Below, in pieces: positions 14,106 to 22,415 of a stretch of DNA of 35,506 bases. Within the stretch, counting starts at the first letter, position 1, and each line of letters starts with the position of its first letter. The notes under the pieces are model-generated. The model ran no database searches, had not been told where the DNA came from, and saw only the letters and a program-made list of their open reading frames with translations. The stretch spans positions 1-35,506 of the IMG/VR virus record IMGVR_UViG_3300032561_000943. The stretch is one strand, 5' to 3'. A program made the translations under genes and the position numbers. This DNA comes from a virus.

Positions 14106-15019
14106 TACAGATGACTTAATCTAACTAGTGTAGCGGCTAGGTTAATTTCTGGATCAATACATAATGTATGATCAGTTGCTCCAGCTTTGATATGCAATAT
14201 GGCTTTTTCTTGTGTAGCATCGTCACCAAAGATTTCGATGTTGTCATACAACCAGCGATAAATTTCTTCCATTTCTTCTGGACGCACTTGACCACAAATT
14301 AGTTTTCTCGCTTCGCTAATCTTGCCTGCCTTAAACAATTCAACCATTTGAATCTTATAATCAGCTTGTCCAGTGTCTCCTTTTTCAGGACTGTGCAATT
14401 TACCATCCATACTATTCATCTGTACGGTATTGATACATTTACGCAAGTCTGGATAAGTTCCTTTGACAAAAGAATCTAGTGTATCTAAATCGAAATCAAT
14501 ATTTTCTTCTACTAGGATAGTAGCAACACGAGCAGTAAACTCTGTAATGTCCACCCTTTCAATATGAAATCCTTGACATCTACTATGTAAGGCAGGAATA
14601 ATACGATTAGGATAGTTGCAAGTAAGAATAAAACGTGCAGTAGTGTGATACTCTTCCATAACTCCACGCAATGCCGCTTGAGCATTTGGAGACAAATAAT
14701 CTGCTTCATCTAGTAAGACAATCTTAAAATCACCAAACGGAATCATTTGGACAAAGTTTACAATTTTATCACGCACATCTTCAACTGAGTTAGTACGACT
14801 TGCGTTAATTTCTAAAATATCTAAATCGTTAATTTCTAATTCATTAAAGAGAATCTTAGCCAAGGTAGTTTTACCAATACCTGCATTACCGCTTAACAAT
14901 AAATGCGGAATGCTTTTATCTTTAATCCACTTTTCAATTTGTTCTTTTTGATGTGCATCTCTAAAAACATAACCGTCTATTGTTTTAGGACGATATTTTT
15001 CTACCCATAATTCTTTCAT
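14105..15019 (-). CDS. 44: Sliding-clamp loader ATPase subunit, T4 gp44-like
   Basis: 304 residues (T4 gp44 has 319). It belongs to the RFC/gp44 family of AAA+ ATPases that load the polymerase sliding clamp. The N-terminal WVEKYRPKTIDGYV is the RFC box; Walker A is GNAGIGKT (44-51), Walker B LLDEAD (102-107), sensor-1 region ILTCNYPNRI (131-140) and the arginine-finger SRC at 146-148. A C-terminal helical collar follows. It is preceded by a near-consensus sigma70 promoter and followed by a coupled unknown gene. No gp62 or clamp gene is visible in this window. In T4-like phages the clamp also activates late transcription, which fits the late-like boxes seen here. Confidence 0.95.
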   Translation of the reverse strand: MKELWVEKYRPKTIDGYVFRDAHQKEQIEKWIKDKSIPHLLLSGNAGIGKTTLAKILFNELEINDLDILEINASRTNSVEDVRDKIVNFVQMIPFGDFKIVLLDEADYLSPNAQAALRGVMEEYHTTARFILTCNYPNRIIPALHSRCQGFHIERVDITEFTARVATILVEENIDFDLDTLDSFVKGTYPDLRKCINTVQMNSMDGKLHSPEKGDTGQADYKIQMVELFKAGKISEARKLICGQVRPEEMEEIYRWLYDNIEIFGDDATQEKAILHIKAGATDHTLCIDPEINLAATLVRLSHL

Positions 15020-15039
15020 AAGATTCCTTAGTTTTCTTT

Positions 15040-15068
15040 ATTGTACAGGTGAAAACAGGACTAGTCAA
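15040..15068 (-). promoter_or_regulatory. Sigma70 promoter for the clamp-loader gene
   Basis: On the minus strand TTGACT (15063-15068), a 17-base spacer and TACAAT (15040-15045). Each hexamer differs from consensus by one base and the spacing is ideal. The start of transcription would lie near 15033, 14 bases before the ATG. The -35 hexamer sits inside a perfect inverted repeat (15055-15077). Confidence 0.75.
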
Positions 15069-15077
15069 TAGTCCTGT
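15055..15077 (-). terminator. Inverted repeat enclosing the -35 box: terminator and/or operator
   Basis: ACAGGACTA (15069-15077 read on minus) and TAGTCCTGT (15055-15063) form a perfect 9-bp stem around the loop TTGAC, followed on the minus strand by TTTT. It lies 19 bases past the GroES-like gene's stop, so it can terminate that operon. The loop and stem edge also make up the -35 hexamer of the clamp-loader promoter, so the same palindrome could be a repressor operator. Confidence 0.6.
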
Positions 15078-15096
15078 AATAGTTTGGTGAATTTAA

Positions 15097-15534
15097 TTAA
15101 AACTGCGGACCGGAGAACTGTGCAGGATCCCATTCTTGGTGTTGAACTTTTGAATGAGCACCATATGTATTCATATAGTTCTCGCCGGGCTTTTCATCGC
15201 TAACCATTAGAATGGCATTGATATCTGCACGACGAACAGTAATTTCTGAACCATCTTCTTCAACTACAGTAATACCACGTGTCCAACGACCGTGTTCTAG
15301 TAAGATCCAATCGCCGACTTTAACATCTTTTTGTTCAGGACCGATTGCATAAACACGACCCCAACGATGGCGAACACCTTCGCTCTTACCATCATCGCTT
15401 GGTAATACAAACATACCAAGTTTTCTTTCACCGAATTCCATATCGGTAATAAGAACGTTGTCACGGATTGGGATTAGTTTGCCTGTTACTTTAGGCTTGA
15501 TGCCTTCCCAACCTACACCTTTTGATTCAGCCAT
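15097..15534 (-). CDS. GroES-like co-chaperonin (T4 gp31-type analogue)
   Basis: 145 residues. The core fits the GroES fold: KLIPIRDNVLIT (19-30) as the first strand pair, a flexible loop of about residues 33-56 (EFGERKLGMFVLPSDDGKSE) in the place of the GroEL-binding mobile loop, then WGRVYAIGP (58-66) and VKVGDWILLEHGRW (71-84). Phage T4 gp31 replaces GroES so that host GroEL can fold the major capsid protein. The loop here, with its hydrophobic MFVL, could do the same. The C-terminal 35 residues (GENYMNTYG onward) extend beyond normal GroES length. Its start overlaps the upstream stop as TAATG. An inverted-repeat terminator follows. Confidence 0.85.
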   Translation of the reverse strand: MAESKGVGWEGIKPKVTGKLIPIRDNVLITDMEFGERKLGMFVLPSDDGKSEGVRHRWGRVYAIGPEQKDVKVGDWILLEHGRWTRGITVVEEDGSEITVRRADINAILMVSDEKPGENYMNTYGAHSKVQHQEWDPAQFSGPQF

Positions 15535-15824
15535 TACTCATTTCCTTCCGGATCTTGATTTGCAATATTCTTCTTTGTAGAAGCAGGTGCGGGTGTAGGT
15601 GTTGGTTCTGGACGAACGTTTACTTGGTTTGGAATGCCAGAGCCTGCGCCTTCTGCAATAATTTCTTCTCTGCGTTTGACAATTTGTCCGCCTGGGCCTA
15701 GTTTATCGCCACGGGCATTTACTTTTGCATTTCCTACAGCAACGGCCATTTCATTTTGCTTAACAAGTTTAATCATGTCGACTTCCTTGCCTCTTGCTGT
15801 TTTATAAATTTGTTTACTTGCCAT
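15534..15824 (-). CDS. Small conserved T4-like-phage protein (VNARGD motif), unknown function
   Basis: 96 residues. The first ~55 (KQIYKTARGKEVDMIKLVKQ, then AVGNAKVNARGDKLGPGG and KRREE) resemble a small protein common in marine T4-like phages, to my knowledge uncharacterised. The rest is a Pro/Thr-rich disordered tail (RPEPTPTPAPAST). A strong GAGGAG ribosome site precedes the ATG, and the stop is coupled to the GroES-like gene by a TAATG overlap. The two may therefore be expressed in fixed ratio, perhaps both for head assembly. No motif gives a function. Confidence 0.75.
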   Translation of the reverse strand: MASKQIYKTARGKEVDMIKLVKQNEMAVAVGNAKVNARGDKLGPGGQIVKRREEIIAEGAGSGIPNQVNVRPEPTPTPAPASTKKNIANQDPEGNE

Positions 15825-15847
15825 TTTAATCTCCTCGATTATAGTAC

Positions 15848-15855
15848 TACTTATC
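15848..15855 (-). promoter_or_regulatory. Weak late-like box GATAAGTA before the 15824 gene
   Basis: The minus strand reads GATAAGTA, one base from the GATAAATA boxes seen elsewhere, 24 bases before the ATG. It overlaps the end of the DnaE-like gene. It may drive the small protein and the GroES-like gene; support is weak. Confidence 0.3.
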
Positions 15856-16360
15856 TCAGGAATTCCTGCCAGTCTAAATTATATTTGACTGAATCTATTT
15901 GATGAACACCCAATAAGAATAATACAAAGCTCGCCACACTAGATCCGCGGCCTACACCCCAAACTATACCATTTTCATTACAAGTATCTACAAAATGTTT
16001 GCACCATTGCAACAACGGAAGCATACCGCGTTCATTATAAGCCGCCATTTCGTCTCGAACACGATTACGTTGCTCGTCTGTAGTACAGCGTTGCAAGCAC
16101 CAATCTTCTACATCAAAATCTCTGTACTCGGCAGGCATAAACCAATCACTTTGAAGTGCTTGATCGAAGTCTGCAATATCGATAGATTCCAACTGCTCGT
16201 TAAATCTTTGGAAAGTAAATCCAGCAGTTTGCTCTAACTGCTCAATATCCTCAGTATAATCTACTGTAAGATCTTTGAGATTGGTTAATTTACCCTGATA
16301 GAGGGCTTTGAATATATCTAATGAATTAAAAATAGGATTACCGAATTTATCTAGGCGCAT
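15851..16360 (-). CDS. Stand-alone fragment of a DnaE-type polymerase (GRGS region), no catalytic aspartates
   Basis: 169 residues. The C-terminal third, GIVWGVGRGSSVASFVLFLL then GVHQIDSVKYNLDWQEFLR, closely follows the DnaE (DNA polymerase III alpha) palm segment GPGRGSGAGSLVAYALxITDIDPLxYxLLFERFLN. The protein stops just where DnaE would continue to its PDFDVDF catalytic aspartates, so it cannot be a polymerase. The N-terminal part (MRLDKFGNPIFNSLDIFKAL) is phage-specific. I believe such short DnaE-like proteins are conserved in T4-like cyanophages, so this is probably a functional domain rather than local decay. It may bind nucleotide or DNA ends, or act with the replisome; gp44 is two genes downstream. 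Confidence 0.75.
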   Translation of the reverse strand: MRLDKFGNPIFNSLDIFKALYQGKLTNLKDLTVDYTEDIEQLEQTAGFTFQRFNEQLESIDIADFDQALQSDWFMPAEYRDFDVEDWCLQRCTTDEQRNRVRDEMAAYNERGMLPLLQWCKHFVDTCNENGIVWGVGRGSSVASFVLFLLGVHQIDSVKYNLDWQEFLR

Positions 16361-16370
16361 AGCCTGTAGT

Positions 16371-16601
16371 TTACTTGACGTTGATTAGTTTGTCAAGACT
16401 TTTATCACGGTTAGCCATCATCTTTTCCAAAGCAAGACGTTGACGCTTGCGTTGTTCTTCGCGATATGTCTCCAAAACGCTAACCATTTGAGCTTGGAGA
16501 CCAGGATTCCTAGTCATAAAATATTTTTGAGTAAGATCATTGATCTTAGCATCGATTTCGGAATCCTTCATTTCCTGTAAATCATTAACTAACGGATGCA
16601 T
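16371..16601 (-). CDS. Small helical T4-like-phage protein, unknown function
   Basis: 76 residues from the ATG at 16599-16601. I prefer this start because it overlaps the upstream stop as TAATG; a longer in-frame start at 16655 would run into the fibre gene. The sequence is highly charged and helical (MHPLVNDLQEMKDSEIDAKI, TYREEQRKRQRLALEKMM) and ends NRDKSLDKLINVK. I associate this pattern with small conserved proteins of marine T4-like phages. The function is unknown. It links the fibre block to the replication/chaperone block, and its stop lies 10 bases before the DnaE-like gene. Confidence 0.72.
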   Translation of the reverse strand: MHPLVNDLQEMKDSEIDAKINDLTQKYFMTRNPGLQAQMVSVLETYREEQRKRQRLALEKMMANRDKSLDKLINVK

Positions 16602-18196
16602 TAGTATTGTCCCATGTAACGTAGATAAACATTCGCTCCGCCATTGATGGTCCACGCTTGAACCATTTGAGTTTTTAGTTGTGTACCGCTAGTTAAAATA
16701 GCAGTAGCTTGTCCAAGAGTACCACCGCCGCCTGTAACACTAACAGTCGGTGCAACAGAAGTATAGCCATCGCCTGGGTTAGTAACAGTAATTGCACCTA
16801 ATCCGCAATTTACAGCTAGCCTTGCTCCAGAACCAGCACCTGTTAATGTAATAAATGAACGTAGGCCAGACACAGGGGTTGCTAAAGTGCCTGTTGGGAA
16901 TGAACTTAGTGTTCCGATTGGTCCTGTATTGCTAGTGTATGTAACTACAATACTACCAGAACTTGTAATAGTAGCCTGGTTACTCATAATAATCGAACCT
17001 GGGAAGCCTATGTTAATTGTTGAAATAGTAGTATTTGATGGAATACCAACACCATTAATGGCCATACCAGTGACTAAGTTAGTGAAATTGTAAATATTAT
17101 TTAAAGTAGCACTAGAAGATGTGGTTGTTGCTGTGAATGTTGTTGCCAAAGTTTCAACACTAAAGATAACACTAGTATTAGAACTTAATGCAACTAAGTC
17201 ATTGAGGGCATATCCGTTACCAGCAACACCTCCAGATATTGTTCCAGCAACACTTTGACTACCTGCCGCAGTACTAGCATAGCTTACTGAGTTATATGTA
17301 CAAGCAGTAACAATAAATGTACCGTTATAGGTAGTTGGAGTAACACCTGAAACAACAATAGTTTGTCCAACAGCGTATGGTGGTACGTTAGTTGATTGAG
17401 TATTTGCAAATGTCAATGTAGCAGTAGCGCCTGTCCCGCTTGCACCGGTTGTAGCAATAGTAGGACTTAGTGTAGAAGCCGCAGTAAAAATTCCTAAGTT
17501 AGTTGCACTTGCACCAACAACTGTATATGAAGCAGTAGCAGTTGGAGCAATAGCATTAGTTAAAGGACTTCCACCACTAAAACTAATTGTAACTAAACTT
17601 GTGTAGCCTGATCCAGCATTGGATACTGCAACAGACGCCAGACTTTCACCACCAACATTGATACCCGGTGTTCCAGTACTTGGATTAATTGGAAAACTTG
17701 TATCGTAACCAATTGTACCGCCTGTGGTAGCAAAGGTTGGAGTATAAACACCTGTGCCATCGCTTTGAATTAAAATAATTGCACTACTGTAAACTGCTGG
17801 AACACCTGTGTAGTTTGGAAAACCAGTAGTAGAACCAGTAGTTGCAAATGTTAATGTTGTGTTTCCAGACAATGTAAATTTCTGAACAGCACCTTGACTT
17901 AGGTCAATGTTAACTGCACCGCTAACTCCGCTTGCAGTATACATTGTTCCTGAAAACAATTGATATAAACCATTGCTGATAGTGCTTCCAAGTAAGTTAT
18001 TAACAACCGGAGTTGATTGTGTAGCCAAATCAGCTTTTAATAACGCTACAGATTGTAGTGCAGAAATTTCTGAAGCCGCAGTTGTAAAATTGCTAGCGAT
18101 TGCACCAAAATTGGTACGAAATCCTTGGCTTGGATTATCCTGTCCTTCTACTGGAAAGTTTGCTGAAATGGTGTTTGGTGTTATTGCACTTGTCAT
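16601..18196 (-). CDS. Tail-fibre/adhesin protein with G-x-GYT beta repeats
   Basis: 531 residues, Ser/Thr/Gly-rich, with almost no charge in the shaft. The N-terminus (NPSQGFRTNFGAIASNF, about 21-37) is a variant of the GDGxxLRxAFxKVNxNF anchor found on the three fibre genes upstream. The body carries beta units with GSGYTSLVTISFSGG and GDGYTSVAPTVSVTGGG motifs, plus a module of the type VTGMAINGVGIPSNTTIS that recurs many times in the 3876-residue protein. It ends in a short aromatic tip (GGANVYLRYMGQY). It likely attaches to the baseplate or another fibre and contacts the host surface. ATGA overlap with the gene above; late-like box 31 bases upstream. Confidence 0.78.
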   Translation of the reverse strand: MTSAITPNTISANFPVEGQDNPSQGFRTNFGAIASNFTTAASEISALQSVALLKADLATQSTPVVNNLLGSTISNGLYQLFSGTMYTASGVSGAVNIDLSQGAVQKFTLSGNTTLTFATTGSTTGFPNYTGVPAVYSSAIILIQSDGTGVYTPTFATTGGTIGYDTSFPINPSTGTPGINVGGESLASVAVSNAGSGYTSLVTISFSGGSPLTNAIAPTATASYTVVGASATNLGIFTAASTLSPTIATTGASGTGATATLTFANTQSTNVPPYAVGQTIVVSGVTPTTYNGTFIVTACTYNSVSYASTAAGSQSVAGTISGGVAGNGYALNDLVALSSNTSVIFSVETLATTFTATTTSSSATLNNIYNFTNLVTGMAINGVGIPSNTTISTINIGFPGSIIMSNQATITSSGSIVVTYTSNTGPIGTLSSFPTGTLATPVSGLRSFITLTGAGSGARLAVNCGLGAITVTNPGDGYTSVAPTVSVTGGGGTLGQATAILTSGTQLKTQMVQAWTINGGANVYLRYMGQY

Positions 18197-20748
18197 ACGG
18201 TTATCCTATCGTCTCTGAATATAAGGTATTTATCGCTTGTGTAACCGGTGACAGCAGAGATTGTAAATCTGTCTACGGTATAATCTAGCGTGTTAAAATT
18301 GAACCCGCTAAATTGGATGTTTGTTAAAATAGTGCTACTTGTACCTGGTTTACAGAAGCAAAGTGGTACACACAGCACATATCCTAGTTGAGCTTTTTCG
18401 CCGGATGGTATACTACGCATCCATAACGGTAAGTAATTGCGTTCAGTTAACCCTACATTACTTAATCTTTCTTGCCAATTAGTAATACTACTTGGGAAAT
18501 ATGTATCGGTATTTGGATTACTAGCTTGGTATCCGCTACTATCTACTGTAATTTCATACAAAGGTCTTGCATTTAGAATACTTTCGTCGACAGTAATCGT
18601 ATCTGATTCGGTACTGTTAGTTTTAAAACTTAAAGGTAAATGTTTGCCGTTTCTTTCTAACGGATCTATCATTTGTACATATACAACTTCGTAGATACTT
18701 TCTCCGGTAACAGGATCAACAGCGGTAGCAGTTTTTAATTCGCCAAATTTAAATTGTTTGCGTTTAAATCCCAATCCCATTGCACCGACATAGGCCGCGG
18801 CCACTTCGGTTTCAATCCCTGCATACACTAACATTGTTAAACTAGTCTGTACTCCAAAATTTGGATCACTAATTCTGTAAACATCACTAGGTGTAAAGAT
18901 AGTTGAATCATTAATAAATGCCTTCCATGCACTACGTTGTGTTGGTGCTAGGAACGGTTGTGTTGTAATGTTGCTATAAGGAACACTATTAGGCGCACTT
19001 AATGAAATTGTAAAAGTCTTTGGTAAAGAACTATACTGATATTGATCACTAGCAGTTACAGTAAAGGTATAAGTTGTATCTACAGTTGTTTCACCGTAGT
19101 CGAATACACACGTACCGCCGTCAAATGTTGTTAATCCTAGTTCGCCAGTACTTGGATTATAATACTGATTAGGTGTTCCTACAATTTCGCCATCTAAACT
19201 TAGTGTTAGTCCTGGAGGTAAACTTCCGCTAGTCAGTGTATAAAGAATAGTGCTGTTAGGCACATTCGTAGTTGCAGTCACACGTAAATTTGAAATGTAT
19301 GCGGCAGGAATAGTTCCTAAATTATTAGGACTAGTCCATGTAATTTGACTGGTAACACTACCAAGAACTGTAATTGTAAATGTTTTATGATTTACAACTT
19401 CGTCGTTGACGTTTGCACTTAATCTTGTAGCAGTGATAGTAAATGTATAAACTTTAGTGATAGCTGGTTGATAAGGAACTGTACCATATACTTCACCGGT
19501 GTTGATATCAAATTGTGTACCTTGGGGTAATTCACTTAGGGTACCAATATAAAATGCTATAAGATCTGGCAAACTAATTGCCAATGGGGTAGAAATTGTT
19601 AATCTATAATAACCATCGTTTAAGTTTGTAACACTGGCAATCTGATATGTTTGACTAGTTGCATTTTCAACGTAGTTATCGAATGTAAAATATTGTCCAA
19701 TACTCGGAGTAGTTGACAAATTTGTAACAGTTACGGTATAACTTCCAGCAATATTATCAGCCAATGACACACGTTTTGTTACAGCATAAACTTCACAGTT
19801 AGTTGTTTCTAAACGAAATAAAACATCTGTGTTGTCATATAGTAATACTGGAACTGTTAGATAATTATTAGCTCTAAAAATACCTAAACTAGTATCGCTT
19901 AACCAAACTGGTGTTCTTAAAAATGTGGAGTCTGCTGTAAAGTTACCTGCAAAGCCGTCATAACTTGTACTGTCTGCACGGAATTGATCACTACCGATAA
20001 CAAATATACTGAATACTCTTTGTGCAAATGCAACGCCATCTGTTACAGTAACTCTAAACTGATAATTTGCATTTAGACTTTTTGGTAATGTACTTGGCAA
20101 ATTGTAATCAAAGAATACATCATCGTATTGATAGCTATCAAAACCATCAGTAGGAATTAAAGCAAAGTCAAATCCAGCATTATCGTAATATGCTTGGTCA
20201 AATTCACCAGTACCTGCTTCTGGGGTTAAGATTAGTTGTGGTTCGACGTATCCGCTAATTAAACCTGTATTGCTTAGTGTAAGTCCTTTTGGCAATGCAC
20301 CGTCGCCAGATGCAATAAAATATTTTAAATTACTACCCAATGCTATGTTAAGATCGAACGCTTCGATTTGATAACTGACGTATGTGCTATCCAATGCATA
20401 TAATTGTTTTGAAGGACCAATTGGAAGTTTTCCAGCACTGGTTAAAAATGTTGGAGGATTTGTTCCATTTATTTTTAAATTAAATGTGCGGTCAGCAAAA
20501 TCCGTACCTTTAGTTGCTCTAATACAAAATTGATAATTTGTTGCACTACTAACTGCAAACGGATTTCCTTTAATATGATTACCGACAATTTGTAATCCGC
20601 CAGGCAAACTACCCGAAATTACAGAGTAAGTTACACCGGTATCATTAACAACCGGTAATGCAATATTCAACGCAACTTGTTCTAAAAATGGTTGCCCATT
20701 ATTACTAAATGTGTATCCAGAAGGTTGAGTCCAGATTGTTAATGGCAT
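18193..20748 (-). CDS. Large virion protein with putative Ig-like (He_PIG-type) repeats
   Basis: 851 residues. At least four units carry the SGSLPxGLxLxxxGxIxGxP signature of putative Ig/cadherin-like domains: SGSLPGGLQIVGNHIKG, GALPKGLTLSNTGLISG, ELPQGTQFDINTGEVYG and SGSLPPGLTLSLDGEIVGTP. Strands such as YTFTITATRL and YTFTVTASDQY finish them. The C-terminal ~250 residues (from about AWKAFINDS) lose the repeats and include many aromatic residues, suggesting a folded head domain. Such proteins decorate tails or baseplates and bind cell-surface carbohydrate. GGAG precedes the ATG. The 3' end codes for the late-like box of the next gene. Confidence 0.8.
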   Translation of the reverse strand: MPLTIWTQPSGYTFSNNGQPFLEQVALNIALPVVNDTGVTYSVISGSLPGGLQIVGNHIKGNPFAVSSATNYQFCIRATKGTDFADRTFNLKINGTNPPTFLTSAGKLPIGPSKQLYALDSTYVSYQIEAFDLNIALGSNLKYFIASGDGALPKGLTLSNTGLISGYVEPQLILTPEAGTGEFDQAYYDNAGFDFALIPTDGFDSYQYDDVFFDYNLPSTLPKSLNANYQFRVTVTDGVAFAQRVFSIFVIGSDQFRADSTSYDGFAGNFTADSTFLRTPVWLSDTSLGIFRANNYLTVPVLLYDNTDVLFRLETTNCEVYAVTKRVSLADNIAGSYTVTVTNLSTTPSIGQYFTFDNYVENATSQTYQIASVTNLNDGYYRLTISTPLAISLPDLIAFYIGTLSELPQGTQFDINTGEVYGTVPYQPAITKVYTFTITATRLSANVNDEVVNHKTFTITVLGSVTSQITWTSPNNLGTIPAAYISNLRVTATTNVPNSTILYTLTSGSLPPGLTLSLDGEIVGTPNQYYNPSTGELGLTTFDGGTCVFDYGETTVDTTYTFTVTASDQYQYSSLPKTFTISLSAPNSVPYSNITTQPFLAPTQRSAWKAFINDSTIFTPSDVYRISDPNFGVQTSLTMLVYAGIETEVAAAYVGAMGLGFKRKQFKFGELKTATAVDPVTGESIYEVVYVQMIDPLERNGKHLPLSFKTNSTESDTITVDESILNARPLYEITVDSSGYQASNPNTDTYFPSSITNWQERLSNVGLTERNYLPLWMRSIPSGEKAQLGYVLCVPLCFCKPGTSSTILTNIQFSGFNFNTLDYTVDRFTISAVTGYTSDKYLIFRDDRITV
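18227..18234 (-). promoter_or_regulatory. T4-late-promoter-like box GATAAATA inside a coding end
   Basis: The minus strand reads GATAAATA in the context AAGCGATAAATAC (18226-18238), identical over 13 bases to the site at 4784-4796. It lies in the last codons of the 851-residue gene and 31 bases before the 531-residue fibre start, so it can drive that gene separately. Confidence 0.55.
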
Positions 20749-20764
20749 TAATTATGCTCCATTA

Positions 20765-22129
20765 TTAGTTTCTGTACCAAGTAGTTGTACTTGCACGATA
20801 TACATATTGATATACTGTTCCTGATGTCACGTTATTAGTACCTGTAAATGGAGGTATAACTGTTGGACCGGCAGTCATGTTAAGTGTTGATATAGTATTA
20901 GATGCAACGGTAAAGCTACATAGTTGTTGGTCAACTGGACTTGGAGGCATAGTTACAGTTACAGTTAACCCTGTAGCACTTACTACTAGCACATTGTAAC
21001 TGGTTGTAGTACTCACTGCATACGTATTTGTGCTACCAACTGCAATGAAATTAACATTTCTTAATGTTAATCCAGATGTCGATATGTTAGTAAATGCCGC
21101 AGTTCCAGAAAACGATGGTCCATTGTTAAAAACAATATTACCGCTACCAGTTGCACCAGTTAACGTAACACCGCCAATAACAGGACTACCTGTTAACGAT
21201 GGCGAATTTAATGTAGCAGTATTTGAAAATACTAAGTTACCTGTACCAGTTGCGCCAGTACTAGTTATACCTTCTATAGTAGGATGTCCAGTTAACGTAG
21301 GAGCACTAATAGTAGGACTAGTAGCAAAAACAAGACTACCAGTACCGGTAGGATCTGTCATAATGCTGTACAATCCTAAACTAGTAGTATTGGCAAATTG
21401 TCCTAGGCTATTTCCTAAAGATGCAATAGTACCAGTTTGTGGTAATGTTAATTGAGAATTAGCTGAAACAGTTAATGTAAGATTATGGCCACCTGATAGT
21501 GTAAGGTTACCTGTTAACGATAATTGATGATCCTTAGCGTCTTGAATAGGATCGGAGCTAGTGTATGTTCCAAAATTAATCTTATTGTTGATTAAAGAAA
21601 ATCCAGATCCAAAATCCCAGCTATATCCGCCACTACCACCACTTGTGTAAGTAACAACAGGATTAGTTTCGTAACCAGTTGGAGAATTAAATGTACCCAT
21701 ATCAACTGTTAAGTTGTTGGTATCCATTAATAATTCTAATAATACAGTATCAACACGAGGATCATATCCGTATACAGTAGTTTTTGTATCACCGCCAAAT
21801 ATGTAATGATTGTTTAAATTGATATTACCACCAGCAGTTGGGGAAGTATCGTTAGATAATTTTGTACTTGATTCTAAATTAACGGTTGTACTTGTACTAG
21901 TAATTGCAACGCTATTACCAGTACTAGTTAGACTTTTAAATTCTAAGTTTAATAAATTCTTATCGGCCCAAATGCCAACACCTGATCCTACGTTTGTCGC
22001 GCCTGCGATTCCAGAATCAGTTTGTAATAATGCAAAATTGCTGTTAACTTTGTTAAATGCGGTACGTAAGTCATCTCCTGTGCCATCATTTGCATACGAT
22101 CCGATGTTGATTGTTTGAATTGTTGTCAT
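20765..22129 (-). CDS. Tail-fibre protein with TLTGxPxIxGxT repeats
   Basis: 454 residues. The N-terminal anchor INIGSYANDGTGDDLRTAFN runs to KVNSNFALLQ (about 6-37) and is shared with the flanking fibre genes. The middle holds tandem units of the type SAPTLTGHPTIEGITSTGAT and NSPSLTGSPVIGGVTLTGAT, each followed by GxGNxVFxN. This repeat form is typical of long phage fibre shafts. The C-terminal ~100 residues (NTYAVSTTTSYNVLVVSATG and TVTVTMPPSPVDQQ) form a likely knob. It sits downstream of the giant fibre and an 87-residue mini-fibre that share its anchor, so these may compete for or stack on one attachment point. Confidence 0.82.
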   Translation of the reverse strand: MTTIQTINIGSYANDGTGDDLRTAFNKVNSNFALLQTDSGIAGATNVGSGVGIWADKNLLNLEFKSLTSTGNSVAITSTSTTVNLESSTKLSNDTSPTAGGNINLNNHYIFGGDTKTTVYGYDPRVDTVLLELLMDTNNLTVDMGTFNSPTGYETNPVVTYTSGGSGGYSWDFGSGFSLINNKINFGTYTSSDPIQDAKDHQLSLTGNLTLSGGHNLTLTVSANSQLTLPQTGTIASLGNSLGQFANTTSLGLYSIMTDPTGTGSLVFATSPTISAPTLTGHPTIEGITSTGATGTGNLVFSNTATLNSPSLTGSPVIGGVTLTGATGSGNIVFNNGPSFSGTAAFTNISTSGLTLRNVNFIAVGSTNTYAVSTTTSYNVLVVSATGLTVTVTMPPSPVDQQLCSFTVASNTISTLNMTAGPTVIPPFTGTNNVTSGTVYQYVYRASTTTWYRN

Positions 22130-22148
22130 ATTTGCCGCTCTCTTTTAG

Positions 22149-22156
22149 TATTTACC
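22149..22156 (-). promoter_or_regulatory. Late-like box GGTAAATA before the 454-residue fibre
   Basis: The minus strand reads GGTAAATA, then CTAAAAG, 20 bases before the ATG at 22127-22129 and overlapping the stop of the mini-fibre gene. One base differs from GATAAATA. Confidence 0.4.
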
Positions 22157-22415
22157 AAGTTCCGCTTGGATATGTTTGTCGCACCCAAATATTAGCTGTT
22201 CCTGTGGTATAAGATGCTGTGCAATAGTAGATATAAGTTCCATCGAACGCCATCATACCAGCAGTATCTCCAGATTTACCTATACTGTGTGTAGGAGGTG
22301 TGGTCTGAGGATACAAATCATTAAAGTTGTTGTTTACTTTACTGAACGCAGTACGTAAAGGATCGCCTTTGCCATCGTTGGCTGTAGTTCCTAAATTGAT
22401 TGTTTGTTGTGCCAT
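22152..22415 (-). CDS. Mini-fibre: fibre anchor domain with a very short tail
   Basis: 87 residues. Residues 5-36 (INLGTTANDGKGDPLRTAFS then KVNNNFNDLY) are the same anchor as in the giant fibre and the 454-residue fibre. After it come only ~50 residues, with AFDGTYIYYCTASYTTGTAN and a terminal aromatic segment ending YPSGTW. That tail resembles the last strand pair of fibre tip domains. There is no repeat shaft, so either this is a deletion remnant or a plug/cap that fills anchor sites. The frame is clean and coupled (TAATG) to the giant fibre, which favours a working gene. Confidence 0.78.
   Translation of the reverse strand: MAQQTINLGTTANDGKGDPLRTAFSKVNNNFNDLYPQTTPPTHSIGKSGDTAGMMAFDGTYIYYCTASYTTGTANIWVRQTYPSGTW

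Noticed and set aside
16371-16655. 94-residue version of the small helical protein
   Set aside because: The extra 18 residues would lie in the coding end of the fibre gene. The TAATG joint at 16599-16603 gives the expected MHPLV start.
21030-21455. 141-residue plus-strand open frame inside the 454-residue fibre gene
   Set aside because: It is antisense to a repeat-rich fibre gene. Its Val/Pro-rich content mirrors the repeats on the other strand, and it has no ribosome site or family likeness.
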